A stretch of DNA of 64,000 nt from Bradymonas sediminis (GCF_003258315.1 NZ_CP030032.1:1216001-1280000), one strand, 5' to 3'; positions 1 through 9,344 are shown, numbered from the stretch's first letter. Made by a program: numbers and translations. Notes: generated by a model not told the origin, from the letters alone.

Positions 1-1509
1 GATTGATGTGTAAGCGAAAACGCGCATGTAGGAGAGCACTCTGACGCTATAGTCCAGGCGGCTCAGGAACGAGAGATCACTCAGGTTTCCCAGCGTCGAG
101 AAGGTAAATGTTGTGTCGTTCCAATCCCCGGGGCTCGGTGCCAGAGCGTAGAACGCCGCATAATGGCGGCCCGAATAAAGCGGGCGAAACGCTCCGTTGA
201 GGATCATCCAGGGGTAGAGATCGGCGTCGGAATAACCGGCGCCATTGAAAAAATACTCGGCCCCCACATAGATCGTGTCCTCCTCGAGGATAGGAATACC
301 GACTTCGGCGCCGACCAGGGCGCGCGGGATCCAATCGTCGGCGCGCGAGTAGCGCTCCGGTATTTGCAACTCGGCGATATTATCGAGGTCAATCCGCTCG
401 AATTGGGTGAAGTTTGAGTCTCCGCGAAAGAACGGTGTCTCGACATTATGCAATAGGGTCGCGGCGGCGCGCAGGTCGAACCACCCCAGGGCGCTCGAGA
501 TGTCCGCGCCGAGTTGCGTGGGCTTGTCTTTTTGGGCGGCGGCAGACAGCCCCACTTCGGTGGTGCCGAGCAGGAGTTCCGCGCGCCCTGCGGCGCCGAC
601 CGTCTTCGGCGAGTCAGCCCCTCCGAGGTTCGCGATCGCGTAGAAATTCCATCCCTTGGACTCAATCGGAAGATGGAGCTTTAGAAGATCTACGCCGGTG
701 CGCGCGTCGACCAGGGCCAGCGGGTCGCGCCGCTGCTCGAAGAGGAAGTCGTTGGGATACCAGAAGCGCCCGACCCCCCAGCGAAGGTGCTGGCGGCCGG
801 CGGTGACGTAAATAGTGCGGGCGAGGTCGAATTTTATCCATAACTGGTCGAGTTCGGCGCGTAGCGCCTCGGCGCCAGCCCCGAATGGGTTGGTGCTCGG
901 CGCGCCGGTGCCCGTGCCGCCGACGCCTGCCTCGGCCGAGGTCGTCGGTATATAGGTTAGGCGCGCGTCGGCGTAGACGCGCAGTCGGTTGCTTGGACGA
1001 GCGTCCAGGTAGACGTCAAATAAGTTGGGCTGGGTCAGTGGGAATTCGGCCGGGTCGCCGCTGTCGAGCACCGTATAATAGAGCTGGCTAAATAGGCTCC
1101 CGCCGATGTCGAGTGATTGCGCCTCGCGCGCGGCCAGGCGCGCCGAGAGTTCGTCGCCCAACTGACTGCTCGACGGCTCGCTGGCCACCTGGGCCGAGGG
1201 TATTGCGCCGCCTTCATCCCCGCCGAATATGGACGCCTCGCGCTCTTCGATGGGGTCTGAATCATCGGCGCCGAAGATCGCCGCCTCACGCGCGTCGATG
1301 GCGTCCATTTCGAAATCTTCCGCGTTATCGTCCTCTACATCCTCATCCACTTCTTCCTCGGCCTCATCCGCTTCGTCCTCGGGCTCGCCGAACATCGCGG
1401 CTTCGCGCGCCTCGATGCTCGAATCCTGCGCCTGGGCGGGCGTCGCCCAGGGCGTCAGCGCAGCGCAAATGCTGACGAAAAATAGTCTGCTCAGGGCGGG
1501 GCGAGTCAC
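1..1509 (-). CDS. Outer-membrane beta-barrel protein with acidic N-terminal repeats (3' end off window)
   Basis: This minus-strand frame opens with a GTG at 1509 (VTRPALSRLF), followed by a signal peptide ending near AQA, and stays open for 503 codons to the left edge, so the C-terminus is missing. Residues about 30-100 are very acidic and carry three copies of a short motif: EAREAAMFG, DAREAAIFG and EEREASIFG. The rest has alternating hydrophobic/polar strands with many aromatics (for example VTAGRQHLRWGVGRFWYPND), typical of a large outer-membrane barrel of the DUF1302/alginate-porin type. It is the last visible gene of an operon with LolA-like and FtsX-like genes (80 nt gap), so it is probably the outer-membrane end of an export route. 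The barrel call comes from composition and context, not from a catalytic motif. Confidence 0.72.
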   Translation of the reverse strand, partial: MTRPALSRLFFVSICAALTPWATPAQAQDSSIEAREAAMFGEPEDEADEAEEEVDEDVEDDNAEDFEMDAIDAREAAIFGADDSDPIEEREASIFGGDEGGAIPSAQVASEPSSSQLGDELSARLAAREAQSLDIGGSLFSQLYYTVLDSGDPAEFPLTQPNLFDVYLDARPSNRLRVYADARLTYIPTTSAEAGVGGTGTGAPSTNPFGAGAEALRAELDQLWIKFDLARTIYVTAGRQHLRWGVGRFWYPNDFLFEQRRDPLALVDARTGVDLLKLHLPIESKGWNFYAIANLGGADSPKTVGAAGRAELLLGTTEVGLSAAAQKDKPTQLGADISSALGWFDLRAAATLLHNVETPFFRGDSNFTQFERIDLDNIAELQIPERYSRADDWIPRALVGAEVGIPILEEDTIYVGAEYFFNGAGYSDADLYPWMILNGAFRPLYSGRHYAAFYALAPSPGDWNDTTFTFSTLGNLSDLSFLSRLDYSVRVLSYMRVFAYTSI

Positions 1510-1589
1510 GAGGGATACCTATGGGTTGAGGCCGCAAATTGGCAATAATATCAATGGGCTGCGGCTTTATTTAGAGGGTGTCCGGTGGG

Positions 1590-2459
1590 TCAGCGGCTTT
1601 TGCTCTCGAGCCATGCTTTGGTGAAGATATTACCGGGCAGCGGCTTAAGCGCGACGTCGCGGAAGACGATGGTGGTGCGGTTGCCCTTCTCGACCTCATC
1701 GAAGATGCGGATCTCTTTTGGGAAGTAGACCCAGTCCTTCTTCTCTTCGCTCTTGAGGCGGCTCCACTTGGGGTAATAGGTGGTGCGCATCAGGCGTCCA
1801 GACAGCGCGAATTCTTGCTGCTTCAGCACGTTTTTGCTCTTGGTGTCGAGCCATAATTCGATAATCGGGTAGGCGACATCGTTGCGGTCTTTGGCCTTAA
1901 GCTTGAGGTGATGGACCTCAAATTTACCGAGCTTCTCAACGCCCACAAAGCTCGGGACGAACTTTTTGGCGAGCTCCCACTCGTCGAAGTCGCTGCGCTG
2001 TGAGCCGGTGCCGCCGATGCGCTCGCGCTCGGTGCGTCGCTCCCATTTGCCGACATTGGGGTCGTACATAAAGAGGTTTTTGTCGATGCGAAGGTAGCCT
2101 TTGCCGGCCTCGGAGCGCGGCTTCTCGAAGAGGATGATCATCTTATTCTCGGCGTCGCGCCGGTAGATGGTCGCCTCGTAGAGCAGGGCGCTTTTGTCCT
2201 TCTCGCGCTGGTCGATATAGACCTGGGCCTCGTAGTCGCCGGCGCTGTGCTGGCGGCGGTCGAGCTCCTCGAGCAATTCGAGCATCTCCTTATCGGAGAG
2301 TGTTTTGGCCGCGTCCTTGGGCGCGGTCTTCGCGGCGTCGGCTGCGCTAGGCTTCTCAGGCGTCGCCTGGGCGAAGGCCGCCTGGCTCAGCAATAGAATC
2401 GAAAAGAAGACGCCGAGCCGCGAGGCGATCGAGAGGCCAGAATAACGAGCTGCGTTCAT
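1590..2459 (-). CDS. LolA-like outer-membrane lipoprotein-sorting family protein
   Basis: 289 aa with a clear signal peptide (SILLLSQAAFA, cleavage near residue 31). From about residue 75 the chain matches the LolA-like fold seen beside ABC or RND exporters (outer membrane lipoprotein-sorting protein, PF17131 type). Visible traits are the charged strand EKPRSEAGKGYLRIDKN, the sequence MYDPNVGKWERR, and the closing ALKPLPGNIFTKAWL. Such proteins are thought to carry hydrophobic molecules across the periplasm. The gene sits 31 nt downstream of an FtsX-type permease and upstream of the barrel gene, so it is the likely periplasmic shuttle of this operon. The start is supported by AGGA about 8 nt upstream. 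The cargo cannot be told from sequence. Confidence 0.85.
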   Translation of the reverse strand: MNAARYSGLSIASRLGVFFSILLLSQAAFAQATPEKPSAADAAKTAPKDAAKTLSDKEMLELLEELDRRQHSAGDYEAQVYIDQREKDKSALLYEATIYRRDAENKMIILFEKPRSEAGKGYLRIDKNLFMYDPNVGKWERRTERERIGGTGSQRSDFDEWELAKKFVPSFVGVEKLGKFEVHHLKLKAKDRNDVAYPIIELWLDTKSKNVLKQQEFALSGRLMRTTYYPKWSRLKSEEKKDWVYFPKEIRIFDEVEKGNRTTIVFRDVALKPLPGNIFTKAWLESKSR

Positions 2460-2490
2460 TTTGAAATCCTAGTCAGTGGGTGAAGCCGAA

Positions 2491-3840
2491 TTAATCTGCG
2501 TGTCGAATCGCGTCCACGGGTTGCATGCGCGCCGCCTTCAAAGAGGGCCAGAACGCGGCGAAACCGCTGAAGAGCGTGATGGCGATAACCGCCAAGATGG
2601 CCTGGTCGGCGGCCACGCTCATATGCAGGGTGTCGCTGAGCAAGATCGCCTGGACCGCCTCGACGGGGATGTGAATCTGCGCGGCGTCCAGCGCGGTCGC
2701 CGCCGCGGCACCGACGAGCCCGCCGAGGGTCGCCGCCGCGAAGCCCAGGACCATCGCCTCAAGCATAAAGAGAACCAAAATATGACCCCTCGGCATTCCC
2801 ATCGCGCGCAGGGTTCCGATCTCGCCGGTGCGCTCGCGCACCGACATCAGCATCGTGTTGATCATGCCGACGCCGATGATGACCCCGAGCACCACGATCA
2901 AAAAGAACGACACGGTGTTGATGGCGGTGAGGATGAGGTTAAGAAAAGAGATCTGGTCCTGCCAGGTCGTCAGGTCGAGCTTCTGGCCGGTCCAGTCCTC
3001 GCCGCGCACCTGCTGGAATTTGGCGAAGAACGGGCGGTCACTATGGTCCATGACCTCAAATCCGGCCTCCTGCAGCGCGATGCGCGCGGCGCCCAGGGCG
3101 TCGGAGGCGTCGTTTGGGTTCTTCAGATAACCCATCACCATGCCGGTGGTGGTGGCGTTGAATTGGTAGAGGGTGCGCAGGGTTTCTTTGGGCAAGAAGA
3201 GGGCGAAGGTGCTCAACAGGCCGATGTCCTCGGCGATGGCGATGACGGTGACGTCGGCGGTGTTCGCCACGCCCTCGAGCGTCTGCGCGCGCACGGTGAG
3301 CGGGTCGCCCACGCCCACGCCCAGGCTGCGCGCCTGGCTGGCGAAAATCAGCGCGGTATTGGGCTCGCCAAGCTGTGTGATATCGCCCAATATTTCGTCG
3401 GAGCCGCCTTCTTTATAGGCCGACTCCGGGGCCAGGCGCACGACCTCGCGAAACGCGGTCTCCTCGCTAATATCCACGCCCATCAGCAGCGTCTGGATGG
3501 TGTCGGTGGCGCTGATCACCCGCGCGATGCCCTGGGTGCGGTCGACCACGCTGGTCAGGTTGGGGACATTCTCCTCGACGATCTTCTTGATCTCGGGCGC
3601 GTCGAGGACGATGGGCTCCATATCCGACGGCGTCGCCTTATAGAACCCGGCGACGTTGATATGCCCGGACACCAGCACCGTGGCCGAGTGGACGACGCTT
3701 GTGCGAATGCCCTCGGTCAGCGCCATCATCATCACCAGGAGCACGGTGACGCTGGCGATGGCGACCATCAAAAGAAACGTCCGCCGCCCCGCCTTGAGCA
3801 GGTTGCGGAGCGCGATGGTAAAGAGCGTGCGTAAAGGCAT
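2491..3840 (-). CDS. ABC transporter permease, FtsX/MacB (LolCE-like) family
   Basis: 449 aa with the classic four-helix arrangement. One TM helix follows the start (residues about 20-42), then comes a large periplasmic domain (about 45-290), then three C-terminal helices. The segment VRERTGEIGTLRAMGMPRGH, just after the second helix, is the conserved FtsX/MacB cytoplasmic coupling loop (ERTxEIGxLRAxG). The protein ends in the usual LxPxxKAARxxPxDAIRH form. Proteins of this type use a separate ATPase to drive periplasmic or outer-membrane export, often of lipoproteins or lipids. No ATPase gene is present in the window. It is the second such permease of the operon, and the two may pair like LolC/LolE. 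Confidence 0.9.
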   Translation of the reverse strand: MPLRTLFTIALRNLLKAGRRTFLLMVAIASVTVLLVMMMALTEGIRTSVVHSATVLVSGHINVAGFYKATPSDMEPIVLDAPEIKKIVEENVPNLTSVVDRTQGIARVISATDTIQTLLMGVDISEETAFREVVRLAPESAYKEGGSDEILGDITQLGEPNTALIFASQARSLGVGVGDPLTVRAQTLEGVANTADVTVIAIAEDIGLLSTFALFLPKETLRTLYQFNATTTGMVMGYLKNPNDASDALGAARIALQEAGFEVMDHSDRPFFAKFQQVRGEDWTGQKLDLTTWQDQISFLNLILTAINTVSFFLIVVLGVIIGVGMINTMLMSVRERTGEIGTLRAMGMPRGHILVLFMLEAMVLGFAAATLGGLVGAAAATALDAAQIHIPVEAVQAILLSDTLHMSVAADQAILAVIAITLFSGFAAFWPSLKAARMQPVDAIRHAD

Positions 3841-4010
3841 GGTGGTCCGTTTGTCGCAGCGTTTGGGTTGCGGTGATTCTGCAGGAGGCGCATCGCACTC
3901 CTGTTGACGAAGCCTCGCCGACGTTACTCCGCCCGGCAGCCTTCATCAAGTTGGGCGCAGCGCGCGCGAAGGCCAAGGCAGGGAGCGCGAGCGGCGTATC
4001 TGCGCACGCA

Positions 4011-4047
4011 AGAAGGCCCGCGAATCGTCGACGATCGCGGGCCTTCT
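4011..4047. repeat. GC-rich inverted repeat after the triple-DsbA gene
   Basis: AGAAGGCCCGCGA (4011-4023) pairs with TCGCGGGCCTTCT (4035-4047), and the stem continues inward with one bulged base. It lies 34 nt past the stop of the minus-strand gene at 4081 and could slow or end transcription. No T-run follows on either strand, so it is not a typical intrinsic terminator. It may instead separate expression of the upstream and downstream parts of the operon or stabilise a 3' end. Confidence 0.55.
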
Positions 4048-4080
4048 GTGCATCTAAAGCGCTGCTGGGCGTGTGCAGGC

Positions 4081-6066
4081 TTATTTCGCCTCTTCCAATG
4101 CCTTTTCGATCGCGGCCTCGAAATTCTCGACGGGTTGCGCGCCTAAAAAGCGGCGACCGTTGATGAAGAAGGCAGGCGTTCCGCGCACGCCAATATTGGC
4201 GCCCTGAGCCATATCCTTCTCGATGATCGTGTCGTACGCAGGGCTGCTCAAATCCGCCTCGAACTTCTCGAGGTCCAGGCCGAGCTGCTCGGCGTACTCA
4301 CGGTAGATTTCGCTTTGGCGAAGGCTTTGCTGGTCCGAAAAGATCAAGTCGTGCATCTCCCAGAATTTACCCTGTTCGCCGGCGGCCAGCGCGGCCTTGG
4401 CGGCGGCCTTTGCGTTGCGATGGAAGGGGAGCGGGTAGTGCTTAAATGCGACCTTCACCTGTCCGTCATATTTGGCCATGGCCTGGGTGAGGTGGGCGTG
4501 GCCGCGCTTGCAATAGGGGCATTCGAAATCGGAGAACATCACGACGGTGACCGGGGCATCCTCGGGGCCCATCACGGGCGCATCGCCCAGGGCGAGGTCT
4601 TTGAGGTCGATGACGTCCGCGGCGGGGGCTTTGGCGGGCTCGGGCGCAGCGATGTTTTCCTTATTATATTTGACCGCGGCCTCGTAAAGCGCGTCGCCCG
4701 AGAGCTTTTGCTCGGCCTTGATCTTCTGCGCCTGCTCGATCTGCGCGTCCACCGCTATTTTGAACGCGGCGAAGGGCTGAGCGCCGCGAAGATTGACGCC
4801 GTTGATCCAAAAGTAGGGAGTGCCGCGAGAGCCGACCTTAGCGGCGAGTGCGATGTCGCGCTCAATCTGCGCCTCGACGCTCTCGGAGTGATAGGCTTTT
4901 TTGAACTTCGCGACATCCAGGTTCAACTCGTTGGCCAACCCAGTGGCGAACGCCTCGAAGTCGTCGCTATGATCGCGAAACTCTGCCTGTCTCTCGAAGA
5001 GCAGGTCGTGCATCTCCCAGAATTTTCCCTGCGCGTGGGCGGCCAATGCGGCGCGGGCTGCAGGTTTGGCCTCGCGGTGAAAGGCCAGCGGGAGTTGCTT
5101 AAAGACCACGCGAATCTTGTCGCCGTATGCGTCCTCGAGCTGCGCGATGGTGGGCGTGACTTTTTTGCAGAAGGGACATTGGAAGTCCGAGAAGGCCACA
5201 ATCGTGACCAGCGGGTCCTTGGCATTGCCGAGGACCGGGTCGTTGGCGTCGACCGGCACGTATGCCACTGACGCGGCCTTGGGCGCGCGGGCTGTGGGCT
5301 TGGGCTCCGGGGGCATATGATTGAGGGCGACGGCCTCTCGATAGATATCCTGGCGATTCGTTCCCTCTTCGATGAGTGCCCTGGCGATGGCCAGTTGCTC
5401 GTCGATCACCTGCTCGAATTTAACGATCGGCTGCGCCCCCGAAATTCGCTCGCCGTTGACGAAGAAATGAGGTGTTCCGCGTACGCCGAGGTCCTTGGCG
5501 GTCAACACGTCGCCTTCGACGGCCAGGGCGGTGTTGACGTCGTCCAGGGACGCCTGAAACTTGACGCGATCCAGGCCGATGCTCTCGGCCAGTTGGGTGG
5601 TCCACCGACGCATATCACCGGCGTGTGAGCGCATTTCGCGTTGGTTTTCGAAGAGCAGATCGTGCATCTCCCAGGCCTTGCCCTGCTCGGCGGCGGCGAC
5701 CACCGCGTAGGCCGCTTCGCGCGCCTGCGCGTGCATCGGCAGGGGCATATGCTTGAGCACCACCCGCACATCGGCCGGGTATTTCTCGAGCAATTGGGTC
5801 ATCGTGTCGGCGCCGCGCTTGCAGAAGGGGCATTGCAAGTCGGTGAACACGACGACCGTCACCAGCGCGGTGTCCGGCCCGAGGGTCGGGCTTGTACCGA
5901 TGGGGATAATATCGCTGTCGGTGAAGGGCGCCGGCGCCGGCGCTTCGGTCAGCGGACCGTTGGTCTCGATGGTGGTCTCTGGCGGCGTTGAACAGCCCGA
6001 GAGCATAAAGATGAGCAACACGATCAGCAGACAAAAACGATGGGCCATCATCGTAGTTTCAATCAT
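4081..6066 (-). CDS. Lipoprotein with three tandem DsbA-like thioredoxin domains
   Basis: 661 aa starting at an ATG with AAGGAA 4 nt upstream (6071-6076); longer upstream starts lack this site. The signal peptide ends in a lipobox (LSGC), so the protein should be an envelope-anchored lipoprotein. Three homologous thioredoxin-fold domains follow, each with a CXXC: LQCPFCKRG (about residue 77), FQCPFCKKV (about 290) and FECPYCKRG (about 510). Each has a cis-proline loop: RGTPHFFVNG, RGTPYFWING and RGTPAFFING. Each domain also carries K..PL.(F/M)H and WEMHDL motifs of the bacterial DsbA/DSBA-like family. Known single-domain relatives form or isomerise disulfides. Three intact active sites in one lipoprotein is unusual. 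It lies between the two permease genes, suggesting a role in folding the exported cargo or the barrel. Confidence 0.9.
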   Translation of the reverse strand: MIETTMMAHRFCLLIVLLIFMLSGCSTPPETTIETNGPLTEAPAPAPFTDSDIIPIGTSPTLGPDTALVTVVVFTDLQCPFCKRGADTMTQLLEKYPADVRVVLKHMPLPMHAQAREAAYAVVAAAEQGKAWEMHDLLFENQREMRSHAGDMRRWTTQLAESIGLDRVKFQASLDDVNTALAVEGDVLTAKDLGVRGTPHFFVNGERISGAQPIVKFEQVIDEQLAIARALIEEGTNRQDIYREAVALNHMPPEPKPTARAPKAASVAYVPVDANDPVLGNAKDPLVTIVAFSDFQCPFCKKVTPTIAQLEDAYGDKIRVVFKQLPLAFHREAKPAARAALAAHAQGKFWEMHDLLFERQAEFRDHSDDFEAFATGLANELNLDVAKFKKAYHSESVEAQIERDIALAAKVGSRGTPYFWINGVNLRGAQPFAAFKIAVDAQIEQAQKIKAEQKLSGDALYEAAVKYNKENIAAPEPAKAPAADVIDLKDLALGDAPVMGPEDAPVTVVMFSDFECPYCKRGHAHLTQAMAKYDGQVKVAFKHYPLPFHRNAKAAAKAALAAGEQGKFWEMHDLIFSDQQSLRQSEIYREYAEQLGLDLEKFEADLSSPAYDTIIEKDMAQGANIGVRGTPAFFINGRRFLGAQPVENFEAAIEKALEEAK

Positions 6067-6196
6067 TGGATTCCTTATTGTTGACAATTTCTTTGCACGA
6101 ATTCGCGCCGACACTAGTGCCGAGTGTCGGCGCAGGCAAGCGTCAATGCGCGGGTGATTTGGGGCTCCGAGTCGATGTTTGGCGCGCCCCATTGGC

Positions 6197-8380
6197 CTAT
6201 TGGCGCATCGCGACGATGGGCTGAATCCGGGTGGCCATGCGCGCCGGGTAGAGCGTCGACAGCAGGCTGACGAGCAAGATGGCGAAGAGGGCCCAGAACA
6301 TATTACCCGCGCTCAGGGTCGGGTAAAGGCGGTCGCCGGCGAAGAGAAAGCGCAGGAAGTCGGTCGTCGCCGGGATGCCAATCGTGTTGAATAAGAGAAT
6401 GGTCCCGGCCCCGAGCGCGCAGCCGATGAGGCCCGAGATCAGCCCGAGGATGAGCGTCTCGAGCAAGAAGAGCGCCATGACATACCAGCGCTGGGCGCCG
6501 ATGGCGCGCATGGTGCCGATCTCACTGGTGCGCTCGACGGTGGCCATGACCATCGAGTTATTGATGATGACCAGGGCGACCAAAAAGATGATGCCGATGG
6601 CGACATAGAGGACCAGGCGAATCACGATGACAAATTGCCCGACGATGCCCGCGGCTTCCTGCCAGTCGAGCACGTTGAGGCCGAGGCCTTGCTCGCGATT
6701 GAGCTCCTGGATCGCTGCGCGCGACTCTTCGAGGAGCATCGGATTCTTCAGGATAATCGCGGCGTTACGGGCGAGGCCTCCCGAGAGTTGGGCCGGGTCA
6801 TAGGTGTTATTGTCGGCCAATTCAATCGGCTCATCTGCGCTCGGCGCGTCGACCTGCGGCGGGTCCGCGGCGGGGGTGTTTTCGGCGGGCAACTCACCGG
6901 GCGGGGTCTGCGCTGGGACCTCTTCGTCGGCCTCGGCGAAGGGCTCGGCGTCGTCGAACCCGAAGTCATCCATCACCGAGTCATCGCCGCCAAAGAGCGC
7001 GCCTTCCGCGTCGTCGCGGCGGATATCCGCCACGCCAACCTCGGCGCGGATGGCCTCTAATTCTGCGCGCGCTTCGGGGGTCATCACGCCGTAGAGCCGG
7101 CGAAAGGTCGGCAGGTCGATGATGTTGACCGAGCCTGCCATATCCGAATCTTCGAGCCCCTTAAACTCAAAGGTTCCCCATACCTTCACGTTGGCCGACT
7201 GCGGAAAGCCCTGCGCGGTAAACGCCTGCAGGGTGATCAACTCGCCGACCTTAAACTCATAGAGGCGCATCAGCGGCGCAATTTCGGCGTAGAAGAAGGC
7301 GTAGCGGGCGTCGAAGTTATCGTCGGTGACCTCCAAAAAACTTGTGATCAATGCTTCGTTATCGTCGGTGTCCGACTTCATAAAGCGCTGGATGCGCTGG
7401 GTGATGCGCGCGACGTCTTCGGGCGGCAACCCGAAGATCACCTGGCGCCACTGGCGGGTGAGGCGTTTGACCGCGCTCTGCAAGACGGTGTCGGTGGCGA
7501 GGGTGCGCTCGTTATAGTTGAGCTCGTGCTCGAGGCGGTCCATGCGGCGCGCGACCGGGTTTTTAAGCCAGCGGTCATAGGCCTGCTCGCTGACCAATAC
7601 GCCATGCTGGCCCTCTGGAATCATCTCGCCGCGGACGATGCGGAAACGATCGAAATAGGTGGCGAATTTTTGTGGGTCGGTGCCCATCACGCGCATAAAG
7701 ACGAGGTTGCCGTCATTGGCCAGCGGGGCCATTTCGGTGTCGAGGTATAGGAGTGCTTCGCGGGGTTCGGCGCGCATTTCTCGCTGCCAGAAGTCATCGG
7801 AGAGCACGCGGTCCAGGGCGTCGATATGCGCCTGATAGACCGTCGGGTCCGAGGCGATGTCGAGGCGGGCCACATTCTCGGCCTTGAGGTCTTCGGCCAT
7901 CCCGCGCACCTGGTCCGCCAGCGCGTCGACCTCGCTCCAATCATCGCTTTGGCCCGCCTGGTCAACCGCGTCGCGCAGCTCCGAGATGACCGCGTCGATG
8001 CGGTTACCCATCACGAAGCGCGCCTGGGTCATGCCCATCGGCACCACGGCCTTCACATTGTCGAGCCCCTCAATCGCCTCGCGCACCTTGGCGAAGTCCT
8101 CGATTTCGCCGATATCATCGCCGCCAAAAAAGACGTCGCCGAAGAGCGCGAGTTGGTTCTCGGCCTCGGAGGAATAGACCTGCAGGTGGCCGGCGAGGCT
8201 CTCGGTAACGGTCTTTTGCATCGAGTGCTCGACGCTGTCCAAGAGGGATGTGCCGAGCACCAAGAGCGCCGTGCCGAACATCAGGATAAAGCCGACGATC
8301 AGGCTCTTCATTCGGTGGCTAAACACGCTGCGCGCGGCGCTCAAGATCAACAGGCGAGTGGTGGCGATGAAATTGTTCAT
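6197..8380 (-). CDS. ABC transporter permease, FtsX/MacB family, with enlarged periplasmic domain
   Basis: 727 aa, about 300 longer than a typical LolC/E-type permease. There is one N-terminal helix (about residues 28-50) and a very large periplasmic part up to about 590. Three C-terminal helices follow, with the coupling loop ATVERTSEIGTMRAIGAQRW. The periplasmic part includes a Pro/Asp/Glu-rich disordered stretch (about 470-540) containing EGALFGGDDS. That element resembles the FG-acidic repeats of the barrel protein encoded at 1-1509. It appears to be the first gene of the operon (8380 to below 1) and ends 131 nt before the triple-DsbA lipoprotein. It probably forms a heteromer with the permease at 2491 and needs an ATPase encoded elsewhere. 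Confidence 0.88.
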   Translation of the reverse strand: MNNFIATTRLLILSAARSVFSHRMKSLIVGFILMFGTALLVLGTSLLDSVEHSMQKTVTESLAGHLQVYSSEAENQLALFGDVFFGGDDIGEIEDFAKVREAIEGLDNVKAVVPMGMTQARFVMGNRIDAVISELRDAVDQAGQSDDWSEVDALADQVRGMAEDLKAENVARLDIASDPTVYQAHIDALDRVLSDDFWQREMRAEPREALLYLDTEMAPLANDGNLVFMRVMGTDPQKFATYFDRFRIVRGEMIPEGQHGVLVSEQAYDRWLKNPVARRMDRLEHELNYNERTLATDTVLQSAVKRLTRQWRQVIFGLPPEDVARITQRIQRFMKSDTDDNEALITSFLEVTDDNFDARYAFFYAEIAPLMRLYEFKVGELITLQAFTAQGFPQSANVKVWGTFEFKGLEDSDMAGSVNIIDLPTFRRLYGVMTPEARAELEAIRAEVGVADIRRDDAEGALFGGDDSVMDDFGFDDAEPFAEADEEVPAQTPPGELPAENTPAADPPQVDAPSADEPIELADNNTYDPAQLSGGLARNAAIILKNPMLLEESRAAIQELNREQGLGLNVLDWQEAAGIVGQFVIVIRLVLYVAIGIIFLVALVIINNSMVMATVERTSEIGTMRAIGAQRWYVMALFLLETLILGLISGLIGCALGAGTILLFNTIGIPATTDFLRFLFAGDRLYPTLSAGNMFWALFAILLVSLLSTLYPARMATRIQPIVAMRQ

Positions 8381-8618
8381 GCGTTTCTAGATCCTGAAGA
8401 AAATCGAAGCGTCCCGCGCTCCCATGATGCATCGTTCTTCGCCGGGCGTGCTGGCGCCAGCGCCCGTTCAACCTATGCGTGTCGCCCCTAAGGTTCAACT
8501 CTGCGCTTCGCCCGGCAAGATATTTGGGGGATTTGTCACGAACAAGAAACGTTTTGGGAATCGGTGCATCTAAAGGAGTGGTTGGGGGGAGTTCATTATA
8601 TTTTATTCAGGAGGTTTT

Positions 8619-9302
8619 ATGAAAGTTGAGATCTGGTCCGACGTGGTATGCCCGTGGTGTTATATCGGAAAACGCCGGTTCGAGAGCGCGCTAGAGAAGT
8701 TTGATGAAGATATTGACGTCATCTATCGCAGCTTCGAATTGTCGCCCGACGCCCCGCGCCGAGTGCCCGGGTCGATGGAAGATATGTTGGCCGCGAAATA
8801 TGGGATGAGCGCGGAGCGTGCAAAACAGATGCTCGCTCAGGTTACCCAGGCTGCGGCTGCCGAAGGATTGGATTTCGACTTCTCGAGCGCCAAGACCGGC
8901 AACACCTTTGACGCCCATCGCGTCCTGCATTTCGCGCTGGCCGAGGGCGTCCAGAATGACGTGAAAGAACGCCTGATGCGGGCGTATTTTGTGGAAGGGC
9001 GCGCGGTCGCCGAGCGCGACGAGTTGCTCAAAATCGCGGGTGAGGCCGGGTTGGACACCGCCAAGCTGGCCGAAGTGCTCGACAGTGACACCTACGCCGA
9101 AGACGTGCGCGCCGATATTGAGCGCGCCCGACGCATCGGGGTCAAGGGCGTGCCATTTATCTTGATCGACGGCGAGGTTGGCATCTCGGGCGCTCAGCCG
9201 CCGGAGACTTTCTTGGAGGCGCTCAAGGGCGTTCAGTTGCGCCGCGAGCAAATGCGCGCGGACGCGTGTAACGAGGGGATGTGCGTGTCGCCCGACGAGT
9301 GA
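8619..9302 (+). CDS. DsbA family oxidoreductase, FrnE-like
   Basis: 227 aa with no signal peptide, preceded by AGGAGG 6 nt before the ATG. The N-terminus IWSDVVCPWCYIGKRRFE has the CPWC active site and WCYxGK signature of the cytoplasmic FrnE/2-hydroxychromene-2-carboxylate isomerase-like DsbA branch. The helical insert follows, and the cis-Pro loop is GVKGVPFILIDGEVGISGAQ (about residues 176-195). Family members act as thiol oxidoreductases or chaperones under oxidative stress. A short C-terminal tail ends with an extra Cys pair (DACNEGMCV). It is a single gene, divergent from the export operon and convergent with the response regulator at 9345. Confidence 0.9.
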   Translation: MKVEIWSDVVCPWCYIGKRRFESALEKFDEDIDVIYRSFELSPDAPRRVPGSMEDMLAAKYGMSAERAKQMLAQVTQAAAAEGLDFDFSSAKTGNTFDAHRVLHFALAEGVQNDVKERLMRAYFVEGRAVAERDELLKIAGEAGLDTAKLAEVLDSDTYAEDVRADIERARRIGVKGVPFILIDGEVGISGAQPPETFLEALKGVQLRREQMRADACNEGMCVSPDE

Positions 9303-9344
9303 TCGCTGCATTTCACGGAAGAGGGCGCGGATATGGTGCGCGCT

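Noticed and set aside
2476-3834. Long plus-strand open frame (452 codons), rich in His, Arg and Asp
   Set aside because: It is antisense to the FtsX-type permease gene, has no homologous motif, and its composition is the mirror of a GC-rich coding strand.
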